NCBI RefSeq assembly: GCF_014649115.1
Contig: NZ_BMSK01000002.1
Coordinates: 468,445-532,444 of the forward strand
Source: Streptomyces eurythermus
Lineage (GTDB): Bacteria; Actinomycetota; Actinomycetes; Streptomycetales; Streptomycetaceae
Reading direction: 5' to 3'
Length of the DNA: 64,000 nucleotides
A model generated the notes under the pieces. That model did no database searches, had not been told where the DNA came from, and was given only the letters and a program-made list of their open reading frames with translations. This document shows, piece by piece, positions 26,057-33,185 of this stretch (its first letter is position 1; every line of letters begins with the position of its first letter). The position numbers were made by a program, and so were the translations under genes.

Positions 26057-26287
26057 ATGCCGATATCCGTGGCCCTGCTTTTCCCTTCAGTAGTTGCCGG
26101 ATTGGACACCTCAGCAGCCCGTGAGGTTTTTGGTGTCGACCGTTCCGATTTGGTCGACCCGTGGTACGAATTCGCCGACTGGACCCCGGACGATGCCGGG
26201 AACTGCGATGCCTGCCGTGTGCAAGGCGCACACCATCGTGGTGTCGGCCTGGCCGGACGTGCACGAGCTCGGACGCCGGTCCGGTGA
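26057..26287 (+). pseudogene. GlxA-like (DJ-1/PfpI-AraC) regulator fragment
   Basis: ATG 26057 follows GGGAGG. The product begins MPISVALLFPSVVAGLDTSAAREVFGVDRS and YEFADWTPDDAG, the start of a DJ-1/PfpI domain as in GlxA-type AraC regulators. After about 55 residues the homology breaks; the next recognisable piece (TIVVSAWPDVHE) is in another frame, and the rest of DJ-1 plus the AraC domain is missing. It is therefore an internally deleted, frameshifted relic of a gene about 320 aa long. Confidence 0.6.
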
Positions 26288-26425
26288 TGCTGGCCAGGGC
26301 CTGGCGGGTGGCCGCCAGTCCGGCCGACACGCCCGCACTGCGGCCCGATCCGCCCGCGCCCGAACTGCCCGGCGCCCAGGCACCGCACACCACGGCGGAA
26401 GCGCGTCTCGACGGATACATCGTGC

Positions 26426-26611
26426 ATGGTCCAGCGGGCCTGGCCCTTGCCCGTGGGATCCGTCGTCGCCGCCCTCCAAGACGGCATCCGCGAGCGCGCC
26501 CTCACCCACGGCCCCCGGCCGCAGCCCGCCCCGGCGGCAGCCCCGCCACAGCACACCCAGCAGCCCGGCACCCAGCACACACCGGGCCCGACCACTGGAG
26601 GAGTCAGGTGA
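26426..26611 (+). CDS. Short ORF coupled to the basic protein downstream
   Basis: A 61-aa frame beginning MVQRAWPLPVGSVVAALQDGIRER and ending in a Pro/Gln/Thr-rich tail. Its stop overlaps the GTG of the next gene (GTGA). The first 25 residues look coding; no family recognised. It may be the 3' end of a deleted gene. Confidence 0.35.
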   Translation: MVQRAWPLPVGSVVAALQDGIRERALTHGPRPQPAPAAAPPQHTQQPGTQHTPGPTTGGVR

Positions 26612-26967
26612 ACACCCCGGAAGACCAGCCCCATCCCGATGAAGCTCTCGCCCGCGCCCGTGCCGCCCGCGAGCAGATGGCTGCCGCGCTCGACGAGGGC
26701 CAGGAGCCCGGAGTCGACGAGCCCGTGGGGTGGCAGCGGGTCTGGAAGCGCCCGCGGAAGCCGGAAGCCGGAAGCCGGAAGTCGAAGGCGGCGAAGAAGG
26801 TGGGGCTGCGCAAGCAGCGGAAGCGACTCCAGGAAGCCGCCAAGCGCCGCCTTGCCGCGAGGAACTCGCACCGGTCTCGCGTCAGGCAGCGCCGGATCGG
26901 CATCGCGGCCGCGCGCCGCGACGTCCGCGCTCTCTCCAGGATGCGGCACTCAGGCGCCTGGCTGTGA
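26608..26967 (+). CDS. Small highly basic protein of unknown function
   Basis: GTG 26608 has a strong GGAGGAG site. The 119-aa product has an acidic first third (ARARAAREQMAAALDEGQEPG) and then a very basic Lys/Arg-rich remainder with a short repeat (KPEAGSRK) and KKVGLRKQRKRLQEAAKRR. The charge and length suggest nucleic-acid binding, as in accessory proteins of actinomycete integrating plasmids; I cannot assign a family. A 9-bp DNA repeat unit (about GGAAGCC) lies under the KPEAGSR segment. Confidence 0.5.
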   Translation: MNTPEDQPHPDEALARARAAREQMAAALDEGQEPGVDEPVGWQRVWKRPRKPEAGSRKSKAAKKVGLRKQRKRLQEAAKRRLAARNSHRSRVRQRRIGIAAARRDVRALSRMRHSGAWL

Positions 26968-27736
26968 TGACGCTGCCGGGCAGATGGCCCTCCGGGGCCG
27001 CCGCGGCCCAAGACCAGGCCACGGCCGGCCGGGAGGTTCAGGAATGGGCGAGGACATCCGCGCGCAGGTGCGCGAGCAGAGCAGGGCCGACACCAGGAGG
27101 ATCACCGTGAGCAGGAGCATGAGTGCCCCGCTGGCGCCGGTTGCCGCGGCGAGGCGGCCCGGGGAGCTCATGAAGCGGTCAAGGGCGGAGCCCGCGACGA
27201 GCGCGACCGCCGTCCCGACGCCGAGGGTCGCAACGACGAACACGCAGCCCAGGACGAGCAGGCAGGGGCACGGGCCCGTTTGCCGGGTCGACGAACTGTG
27301 GGAGCACGGCGATGAAGAGGACCGTGGACTTCGGGTTGGTGACCTCGATGACGAAGCCTTGGCGCAGGACAGCAGCCGGGTGTGTTCTCGTACGGACGGC
27401 ACTTGCGGACGCTTCGGTGCCGGCCATGGCGGACTCCGGGCCCGGGAGCCCTGCCCGCCGGTGCCCGATCGCCTGCGTGCCCAGACAGGCGAGGTAGGCC
27501 GCTCCGGCGAGGCGCACGGTGAGCAACAACGGGGGCGATGCCGCCACGACCGCCCCGACGCCGATGGCCATGAGGGCGATCTGCGGGAGCAGGCCGAGCG
27601 CGTCTCCGGCGACGGTGAGCACGCTGCCGCGCCGCCCCCGGGCGAGCGAGCGCCCGATGATGAACAGCGCGTTCGGGCCGGGGATCGCGACGATGGCGAA
27701 CGCGGTCACGGTGAACGCCGGCACGTTGTGCAGCAC
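26950..27736 (-). pseudogene. LysE-family exporter, frameshifted
   Basis: The N-terminal part (VPAFTVTAFAIVAIPGPNALFIIGRSLARG, GDALGLLPQIALMAIGVGAV, LLLTVRLAGAAYLACLGTQAI, FVIEVTNPKSTVLFIAVLPQFVDP) matches LysE/RhtB amino acid exporters, about 210 aa with six helices. Near 27270 the frame shifts, and the last helices (LVLGCVFVVATLGVGTAVALVAGSAL, ALMLLLTVILLVSALL) continue in another frame to a stop at 26950. Either a pseudogene or one sequencing error; the GTG start at 27736 lacks a clear site. Confidence 0.65.
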
Positions 27737-27890
27737 GGCCACCGACGCAGCCGGCCACGTCCACCCGCGCCTCCTCGCCGCCACCGCTGGGCCTGCTGCC
27801 CGCCTCAGGGATGGCACCGAACGGGAGGCAACCGTCAAACCCTGACCGGCCGCTCGCAGCCCCTCGGCGCGGGCGGCGGCCCAAGGTGCC

Positions 27891-28028
27891 CTACTTCCTC
27901 CTGCGGAGGACCTGTGCGATCCCGAAAACGACGAAGCCGAGGATGGCGATCACGCCCGCCAGCCAGGTCGGGGCACCCCCGAACCCCTTGTAGGCCAGTA
28001 CCGTCGTGCCCACCGACGCCCGTAACAA
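27891..28028 (-). CDS. 45-aa single-pass membrane protein
   Basis: TTG 28028 is preceded by AAGGAG at ideal spacing. The product starts MLRASVGTTVLAYKGFGG and contains one strongly hydrophobic helix (WLAGVIAILGFVVFGIAQVL) followed by a positive RRRK end, as expected for an N-out or N-in small membrane peptide. Codon third positions are G/C-rich throughout. Function unknown. Confidence 0.55.
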   Translation of the reverse strand: MLRASVGTTVLAYKGFGGAPTWLAGVIAILGFVVFGIAQVLRRRK

Positions 28029-28742
28029 CCCGAGCTCCTTCCCTCCCACCCTCCCCCTCTCATGGCTCGCCCGGCCGGAATCATTCCCGCGCCGGGCAGG
28101 CAGGGCAGGAAAAGGTCACGTGTCCAGGCTGAGCACCCGCGTGATGGTCCGCAGGGCGCCGTCGGCGTTCGCCGCTCCCACTCGGCCACGTCGCCGCCGC
28201 AGGCCAGCACGGGGCGGCGAACCGTTCGCGAGAGGCGCGACACAGGACCCTGACCGAGCACATCGATGCCGAAGGCATCGCGGTCACGACGGCCGACTCC
28301 AAGGATGAGCGGCGCGAGAGCGACGGCGGAACCCGCGCCAAAACCTCGTGCAACAGCTGCCGGGCGCCCTCGTGTCCCGGTTCGGCCCAGTCGGCGCAGC
28401 GGATCACGACCAGCGGCAGCAGACCGGGGTATCGGGCCGTATGCGCACCGCCTCGTGACGGTTCCGCCCGTTGCGGTGGCAGAGGGTGAGGTGACCCGGT
28501 CCGTTGTGCTCGGCCACAGGGTGGACGGCGCTGTGAGGACGTTGCGGGTGAAAGGTAAGGCGATCACGGTGTCCGGCAGCTTCACCCGCAGGGACTGGGT
28601 GAAGCAGACGTACACGGGCTCGAGGGGAGTGGAGGGCCCGGCTGCCGGCAAGGCTGCTCCCCTCACGGCCGTGTTCATTCCTGCCCAGGGACACTCATAC
28701 ACCACTATGGAAGGAAACATCTGATTTGCCTGGAGGTCTTGC
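28029..28742. other. Region without a confident gene
   Basis: Several overlapping frames exist on both strands. One plus-strand frame ending at 28724 and one minus-strand frame containing DWAEPGHEGARQLLHEVLARV show weak coding character, but neither has a ribosome binding site, recognisable domain, or consistent codon bias. It may contain decayed coding sequence and the promoter of the VOC gene. Confidence 0.35.
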
Positions 28743-29195
28743 ATGCACAGTCATGGTTTTCCTGCCCCGGACTCCGGGCTCCTCCTCACTCACTTTCTGA
28801 CGGTGGCCGACGTAGCCCGATCCCGCGCTTTCTACACCGACGTTCTCGGCGGTGAGGTAGTGCTCGAGGAGAACCCTTGCACCATCAAGCTCGCCAACGG
28901 ATGGATCATCATGAACCCGGGCGGCGGGCCCACCCCCGACAAGCCAGGCGTCACCCTGCGCCCGCCCACCGACCCGAGCACGGTCAGCAGTTTCCTCAAC
29001 CTCCGCGTCGCCGACATCGAGGCGTGCCACCGAGAGTGGAGTGCAAAGGGTGCCGAATTCCTCACGCCACCCATCGATCGCAAGGCCGAGCTGCGGTGCT
29101 ACTTGCGCGACCCGGACGGCTATCTCATCGAAGTCGGGCAGGCCACCGGCATGCTGCACGGCGTCTACGCCGACCCGTCCGCCGGTACGAGCTAG
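28743..29195 (+). CDS. VOC-superfamily (glyoxalase/bleomycin resistance fold) protein
   Basis: A 150-aa protein with the paired beta-alpha-beta modules of the VOC fold: LLTHFLTVADVARSRAFYTDVLGGEVV, then FLNLRVADIEACHREWSAKGAEF and a C-terminal RCYLRDPDGYLIEVGQ, where the acidic residue of IEVGQ is a usual metal ligand. ATG 28743 has GGAGG six bases upstream. Members are dioxygenases, glyoxalases, isomerases or antibiotic-binding proteins; which one cannot be said from sequence. Confidence 0.85.
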   Translation: MHSHGFPAPDSGLLLTHFLTVADVARSRAFYTDVLGGEVVLEENPCTIKLANGWIIMNPGGGPTPDKPGVTLRPPTDPSTVSSFLNLRVADIEACHREWSAKGAEFLTPPIDRKAELRCYLRDPDGYLIEVGQATGMLHGVYADPSAGTS

Positions 29196-29241
29196 TGCTC
29201 TGACCGCATAGGTTCACCGGGGTGGTGGTCGCGGCGGTTGG

Positions 29242-29433
29242 ATGTGGGGGTGCCATCCGATCCGACTGCTGCAGATGCGGTGGCCGAGCCTGGAGCTCAC
29301 ACCGACGCCCGTGGAAGGGCCGTCAGATGTCCTCCAGGCCGGCGACGAGGTCACGGTCGTCGTCACTGGGATCGAGCGGGAGCGGCGCAGGCTGGTTCTC
29401 TCTCGACGACAAAGCTCATCCGACCACCGGTGA
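29242..29433 (+). pseudogene. S1-type RNA-binding domain fragment
   Basis: The segment LQAGDEVTVVVTGIERERRRLVLSRRQ is the characteristic C-terminal half of an S1 domain (GDEV...D.ER.R..LSRR). The upstream residues do not continue the domain, and there is no ribosome binding site. It is probably a scrap of ribosomal protein S1 or a similar tandem-S1 gene. It sits at the start of a run of gene fragments. Confidence 0.4.
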
Positions 29434-29472
29434 CTCCTCTACGCTCCCGCGACGGTTCCTCGCGCGAGCTTC

Positions 29473-29506
29473 CCTGAGCGTCTGAGCGCCCGCTCAGACG
29501 CTCAGG
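29473..29506. repeat. Perfect 16-bp inverted repeat
   Basis: CCTGAGCGTCTGAGCG and its exact complement are separated by two cytosines, giving a nearly loopless stem that also includes the last codons and stop of the transposase fragment. It may act as a terminator for both flanking directions or be an insertion-sequence end. The arm itself has an internal GAGCGTCTGAGCG repetition. Confidence 0.6.
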
Positions 29507-29673
29507 AAGTACCGCTCCACCCCAGCCGTGCGCAGCACGCAGACGATCCCGCGCAGAGCCGCGCGGTCATCCGCCGGCAGCCGACCCGGATGCCGCCGAC
29601 GCCGCGGCGGACGAGGAGGGAGCAGCGGAGCGACACGATCCCACAGAGCATCAGGCACAAGATCATCCGACAC
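29494..29673 (-). mobile_element. IS5-type transposase N-terminal fragment
   Basis: Reading from GTG 29673: SDDLVPDALWDRVAPLLPP, then RRRRHPGRLPADDRAALRGIVCVLR, the N-terminal domain of IS5-group (DUF4096) transposases. Only about 59 residues remain; the DDE catalytic domain is absent. Its 5' end abuts, within a few bases, the point where the aldo/keto reductase homology begins on the other strand, so the insertion is the likely cause of that truncation. Confidence 0.65.
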
Positions 29674-29676
29674 ACA

Positions 29677-30264
29677 GACCTGTACTACACACACGTCGAC
29701 GACGAGACGGTCCCTGTCCCGGAGTTCCTCACCGCACTCAACGACCTGGTGACAGCCGGTAAAGGCCGGGAGGTCGGAGCCTCCAACATCTCCCCCTCCC
29801 GGCTGCGGGAGGCCCTGGCGTTCTCGGAGAAGGAGGGGATATCCCGCTACGGAGCCGTCCAGCCGCACTACAACCTGGTTGTCCGGGACCTCTACGAAGG
29901 CGGGCTGGCCCAGGACACGGCTCGGCACGGCCTCGCTGTGGTCCCCTACTTCGCGCTCGCCAAAGGGTTCCTGACGGGGAAGTACCGTCCCGGCGAAAAG
30001 ACGGACAGCGCGCGGAGCGGCCAGGCCGCCCGATACCTCGACACCCCCAGGGGCCGTCGAGTGCTCGCCACCCTCCATGCCGTCGCCGCTGCCCACCACG
30101 TCCAGCCGGCAACAGTCGCACTCGCCTGGCTGGCCGCCCGCCCCACCGTCACCGCGCCACTGGCCAGCGCTCGCACCCTCGAACAACTCGGGCAGCTGCT
30201 TGCCTTCAGCGACATCACCCTGTCCCAGGCTGAGCTGGACGCGCTCACCGCAGCGTCCGACTGA
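29677..30264 (+). pseudogene. Aldo/keto reductase lacking its N-terminal third
   Basis: The sequence DLYYTHVDDETVPVPEFL, GKGREVGASNISPSRLREAL, YGAVQPHYNLVVRDLYEGGL and VVPYFALAKGFLTGKYRPG, to TLSQAELDALTAASD, is the C-terminal two-thirds of an AKR (TIM barrel) and is well conserved. The first 120 or so residues, which hold the catalytic Asp-Tyr-Lys, are missing and replaced by the transposase fragment on the opposite strand. Inactive. Confidence 0.75.
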
Positions 30265-30415
30265 CCGGCACTCGGGGAGTACCAGCCGGTTCACCTCACC
30301 GGAAGTACTCCTATGCCGCCGGCCAGGACTGGGACAAGAGCGCGCGTCTCCTCAAGCCCGTGCCCCCATCGAAGAGGCTGCCCCCAGACCGCATGTCCTG
30401 GCCCGTGCCGCCCGA

Positions 30416-30838
30416 CTACGCCCAAGCCTCGGCACCTGCGCTGGGGCCGAACCCGTTCCCCTGCTGGGCGAACACCTTGATCGCGGCGCCCAGGAAATCC
30501 ACCAGACCGGGGTGGTAGGAATCGTGGAACGCCCTCATGGCCTCGTCCTCGGCGTAAAAGAGCGACATGCCGACGTAAGCCTCCCTGGAGGGGGTGTAGA
30601 ACCGGCAGGCGATGTCGAAGTGCCTGCGGACGAGCTCCTGGATCTGCTGGTCCCCTGGCAGGGAGCCGCCGTCCAGCAAAGCCGTGATCTCCTGGTACAG
30701 GACGTCCCAGTCCCGGTGGACCTGCTCCCTGTCCACGTGTTCCCAGTTGTTGGTCCCGGCGAGGCTCTTCGCCTGATCCTCGGCCAACGACCGGCGACAC
30801 TCGTCCTCGTAATTGTTCCCCACGGCACCGGTTCCCAT
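30416..30838 (-). CDS. Free-standing TipAS-domain protein
   Basis: A 140-aa helical protein matching the TipAS antibiotic-recognition domain: YQEITALLDGG, QELVRRHFDIACRFYTPSREAYVGMSLFYAED and FHDSYHPGLVDFLGAAIKVF. In TipAL this domain follows a MerR DNA-binding domain and binds thiopeptides; here it stands alone, like the short TipAS product that sequesters the drug. ATG 30838 is preceded by GAGGTG; the frame upstream has no homology. No MerR domain is adjacent. The ligand is unknown, and the domain is also common in general stress proteins. Confidence 0.75.
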   Translation of the reverse strand: MGTGAVGNNYEDECRRSLAEDQAKSLAGTNNWEHVDREQVHRDWDVLYQEITALLDGGSLPGDQQIQELVRRHFDIACRFYTPSREAYVGMSLFYAEDEAMRAFHDSYHPGLVDFLGAAIKVFAQQGNGFGPSAGAEAWA

Positions 30839-31016
30839 CGTTTCGTCACCTCTCCTGTGGAACCCCGAGAGGCCGCGACATGTCGACATCGACCGGCCGC
30901 CGATGATCAACTGCCGGTCCAGGCCGAACGGTGACACACAGCCACCGGGTCGGCAAACCATTTCTTGGACCCTCCGGCGCTCCGTAAGCGGCCGCTGACT
31001 CGGCGGACCCGAAGTG

Positions 31017-31227
31017 CCGCGCGCCCAGCAGCTGATCCGCGCCTACGAACAGACCGGCTGCCCGGTCTGGGCCCTGCTGCCGATGGACCGGGCCGACTCC
31101 TAGCGCTACGGCGTGCCCATCGTCAAGGAGGACTTGGGGCAGGGCCAGTTGCGCATCACAGGCCTGGTGGAGAAACCGGAGCCGGCCGTTGCCCCGTCCG
31201 CGTTCGCGGCCATCGGCGGCTACGTCC
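31017..31227 (+). pseudogene. GalU (UTP-glucose-1-phosphate uridylyltransferase) fragment
   Basis: A continuous stretch resembling the middle of GalU: AQQLIRAYEQTGCPVWALLPMDRADS, an in-frame TAG at 31101, then RYGVPIVKEDLGQGQ and ITGLVEKPEPAVAPSAFAAIGGY. VEKP is a conserved motif of the family. Both ends of the gene and a stop codon in the middle mark it as a relic. Confidence 0.65.
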
Positions 31228-31237
31228 AGCTCACCCG

Positions 31238-31490
31238 CTCCTGGCGGCCGAGTACGCGTCCCACGGTATCCGGGTGAACGCGGTGGCGCCGGGCTTCGTC
31301 GTCACCTTGCTGGCGCGCGGCGTGCTCGACGACCCGGCGGCGGCCGGTGCCGTGCTCACGCGCGTTCCGATGGGGCGCCTCGAGCTGCCCCCGGGAGGTC
31401 GCCTAGGTCATCGCGTTCCTGTGTGGCCCCGCAGCGGCCTACGTCAACAGAGCGGTGATCCCCGTCGACGGCGGCTACTCGGCAGTCTGA
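31238..31490 (+). pseudogene. Short-chain dehydrogenase C-terminal fragment
   Basis: LLAAEYASHGIRVNAVAPGFV is the block following the SDR active site, DDPAAAGAVLTRVPMGRL follows, and after a frameshift near 31400 the typical ending IAFLCGPAAAYVNRAVIPVDGGYSAV. The Rossmann N-terminus and the Tyr-x3-Lys are missing. It joins directly to the GalU scrap, showing a deletion joint. Confidence 0.65.
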
Positions 31491-31574
31491 GACCCGCCCT
31501 CCGGCCGGTCCGGGCCCGCGCCGTACCCCCACTCGCCCCGCCCAGTTCATCCCCCCACCCGCTCCGCCCTGCCG

Positions 31575-31626
31575 CCCCCGTCCGACGGCCCGCCCCGGTT
31601 CCCCGCGGCGGGCCGTCGGACGGGGG
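31575..31626. terminator. Strong 20-bp hairpin
   Basis: Twenty-base perfectly complementary arms (CCCCCGTCCGACGGCCCGCC on the left) enclose a 12-nt loop, 85 bases after the SDR fragment and before the regulatory gene of the PKS cluster. It would stop transcription from the left and marks the practical edge of the cluster. Confidence 0.75.
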
Positions 31627-31762
31627 TGAGCCGTCGGGTCGTGATCGAGCCGCGTCGCCGAGTACCCTTCGCTGACGGGCACAGTGTGCGCGGGCACCCG
31701 GGCCGGGCCCGATCTCGGCGGAACCGCTCCGGCGGGACCCGCCCGGCGCGTCGGGCTCGGCG

Positions 31763-33064
31763 GTGCCGGCTTCGAAGACGCGATCCTCCGCGGCGCACAG
31801 CACACTGGCTCACGTCGGCAAGGAGGCCGAGTCGACCGGACACACCGCCACCGTGTTCTCCCGAGTGTCGACACGGTCGGTCGACCAGGCGGACCGCGTC
31901 GACCTCTGGGAGGACTACCAGCAGACCCTGGTGGGCCTGACCTGTTCCCCGTACTCCCACGACGGGCTGCTGGCCACCCAGACCAACGTCGGCCTCGGCA
32001 GCCTGCGCCTGGCCGACATCGCCGGGAACGAGCACGTCATCGAGCGCAACGCGCGGCCGTGCCGGGAGACGCCCAAGGACTCCGTCTTCGCGACCCTGCT
32101 GGCCTCGGGGCAGGCGGTGTTCTTCCACGGCGGCTGCCTCAGTCTCGGCGCGGGCGACCTGGTGCTGTACGACACCCGCCGCTCCTGCCTGCTCGGTTTC
32201 CCCACCACCATGCGCCAGCTCCTGGTGGACATCCCCCGGGAGGTCTTCGCCGAAGGCTGCCTGTCCGCCGAGCTTCCGGCGCCGCTGGTCTTCGGGCGGC
32301 GGTCGGCGGCCGACGCCCCGGCGGTGCGGGCCCTGGAGTCCGTGCTGTCCGGCTGGTTCGCCCAGCGGGAGCCCGGCGACGCGGCCGGTACCGAGGACAC
32401 CGTGCTGGGCCTGGTGCGCTCGCTCGCGACGTTCCGGGTGGGCGGTGGGCGGCCCGGGGACGACCAGGGCGCCCGGCTGCTGCTCGCCAAGGAGTACATC
32501 GACCGGCACCTGTCCGACCCCCGGCTGTGCGTGGAGCACGTCGCCGACGCGGTGGGCGTCTCCACCCGGCAGTTGTGCCGCGTCTTCCGGCAAGCCGGGC
32601 TCAGCCCCTCCCGCCACATCCTCGAGAGCCGCCTGACCCGGGTCCACGAGCAGCTCGCCGACCCCGGCTCGGAGCGGCTGACGGTGGCCGACATCGCCGA
32701 CGTGTGGGGCTTCGCCAGTCAGTCGCACTTCTCCCGCGTCTTCCGCGAGCGCTACGGGCGGACCCCGGGCGAGCTGCGCCCGACCTCGCCCGGCCGCCGG
32801 GACCGACCACCGCGACGGCGCGCGGCCGGCCGGTGGCCTCCACGGCAGGACGTACCGTCCAACTGCGCTACAGCCCGTCGTGCAGCGGCCGTTCGCATCC
32901 GACTCGTAGGTGAAGAGGAGGCGGCATGGCTGAACAGCAGGAGCAGGCGGTGTCGGCCGCGGTGGCCGAGCGGTACGGACAGATGGTCGGCTGCGCACGA
33001 CCGAGCCCGTGGTGCGGTCCGGCAACCGGCGTTGCCGGACCGCACCGAAGGCGATGCGAGGTGA
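31763..33064 (+). CDS. AraC-family transcriptional regulator of the PKS cluster
   Basis: The N-terminal half matches the AraC-binding-like domain (TNVGLGSLRLADIAG, VFFHGGCLSLGAGDLVLYDTRRSCLLGFP). The C-terminal half has both AraC helix-turn-helix motifs: LCVEHVADAVGVSTRQLCRVFRQAGLSPSRHI and LTVADIADVWGFASQSHFSRVFRERYGRTPGELR. The family's normal end lies near 32790; the last 90 residues are Arg/Pro-rich and probably an out-of-frame extension, and another ORF with a strong site starts inside. The start is uncertain: GTG 31763 has no good site, and GTG 31853 is an alternative nearer the conserved region. Beside the P450 and PKS, it is the likely pathway regulator. Confidence 0.75.
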   Translation: MPASKTRSSAAHSTLAHVGKEAESTGHTATVFSRVSTRSVDQADRVDLWEDYQQTLVGLTCSPYSHDGLLATQTNVGLGSLRLADIAGNEHVIERNARPCRETPKDSVFATLLASGQAVFFHGGCLSLGAGDLVLYDTRRSCLLGFPTTMRQLLVDIPREVFAEGCLSAELPAPLVFGRRSAADAPAVRALESVLSGWFAQREPGDAAGTEDTVLGLVRSLATFRVGGGRPGDDQGARLLLAKEYIDRHLSDPRLCVEHVADAVGVSTRQLCRVFRQAGLSPSRHILESRLTRVHEQLADPGSERLTVADIADVWGFASQSHFSRVFRERYGRTPGELRPTSPGRRDRPPRRRAAGRWPPRQDVPSNCATARRAAAVRIRLVGEEEAAWLNSRSRRCRPRWPSGTDRWSAAHDRARGAVRQPALPDRTEGDAR

Positions 33065-33126
33065 AGCCGCCACGGCAGTCAGGCGAACATCGACGCAATC
33101 CGTCGAGGCCGTCCACTGGCCGGTGA
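32926..33126 (+). CDS. Short ORF with a strong ribosome binding site, probably a truncated gene
   Basis: GAGGAGG stands five bases before ATG 32926, one of the best sites in the window. The product begins MAEQQEQAVSAAVAERYGQMV, a plausible helical start, but after about 25 residues it enters the 33011-33046 hairpin and becomes Arg/Pro-rich. It is probably the first codons of a lost gene, ended by the terminator. No family assigned. Confidence 0.35.
   Translation: MAEQQEQAVSAAVAERYGQMVGCARPSPWCGPATGVAGPHRRRCEVKPPRQSGEHRRNPSRPSTGR
33011..33046. terminator. Perfect 16-bp hairpin between regulator and P450
   Basis: GGTGCGGTCCGGCAAC and its exact complement flank the loop CGGC. It lies between the plus-strand AraC gene and the convergent P450 gene and would terminate both. 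Confidence 0.8.
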
Positions 33127-33185
33127 CCAGGACAGCCCGTCCGTCATTCCGCAGTCGGAACGGAGCTGGTTCGAGAGACCACGGA

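Noticed and set aside
28081..28724. Possible genes on either strand between the small membrane protein and the VOC gene
   Set aside because: Frames lack start signals, consistent codon bias and recognisable motifs; described as unassigned sequence instead.
29473..29506. Terminal inverted repeat of a complete insertion sequence
   Set aside because: The repeat is a single hairpin, not a pair at both ends of an element, and the transposase is only an N-terminal stub, so no complete IS is claimed.
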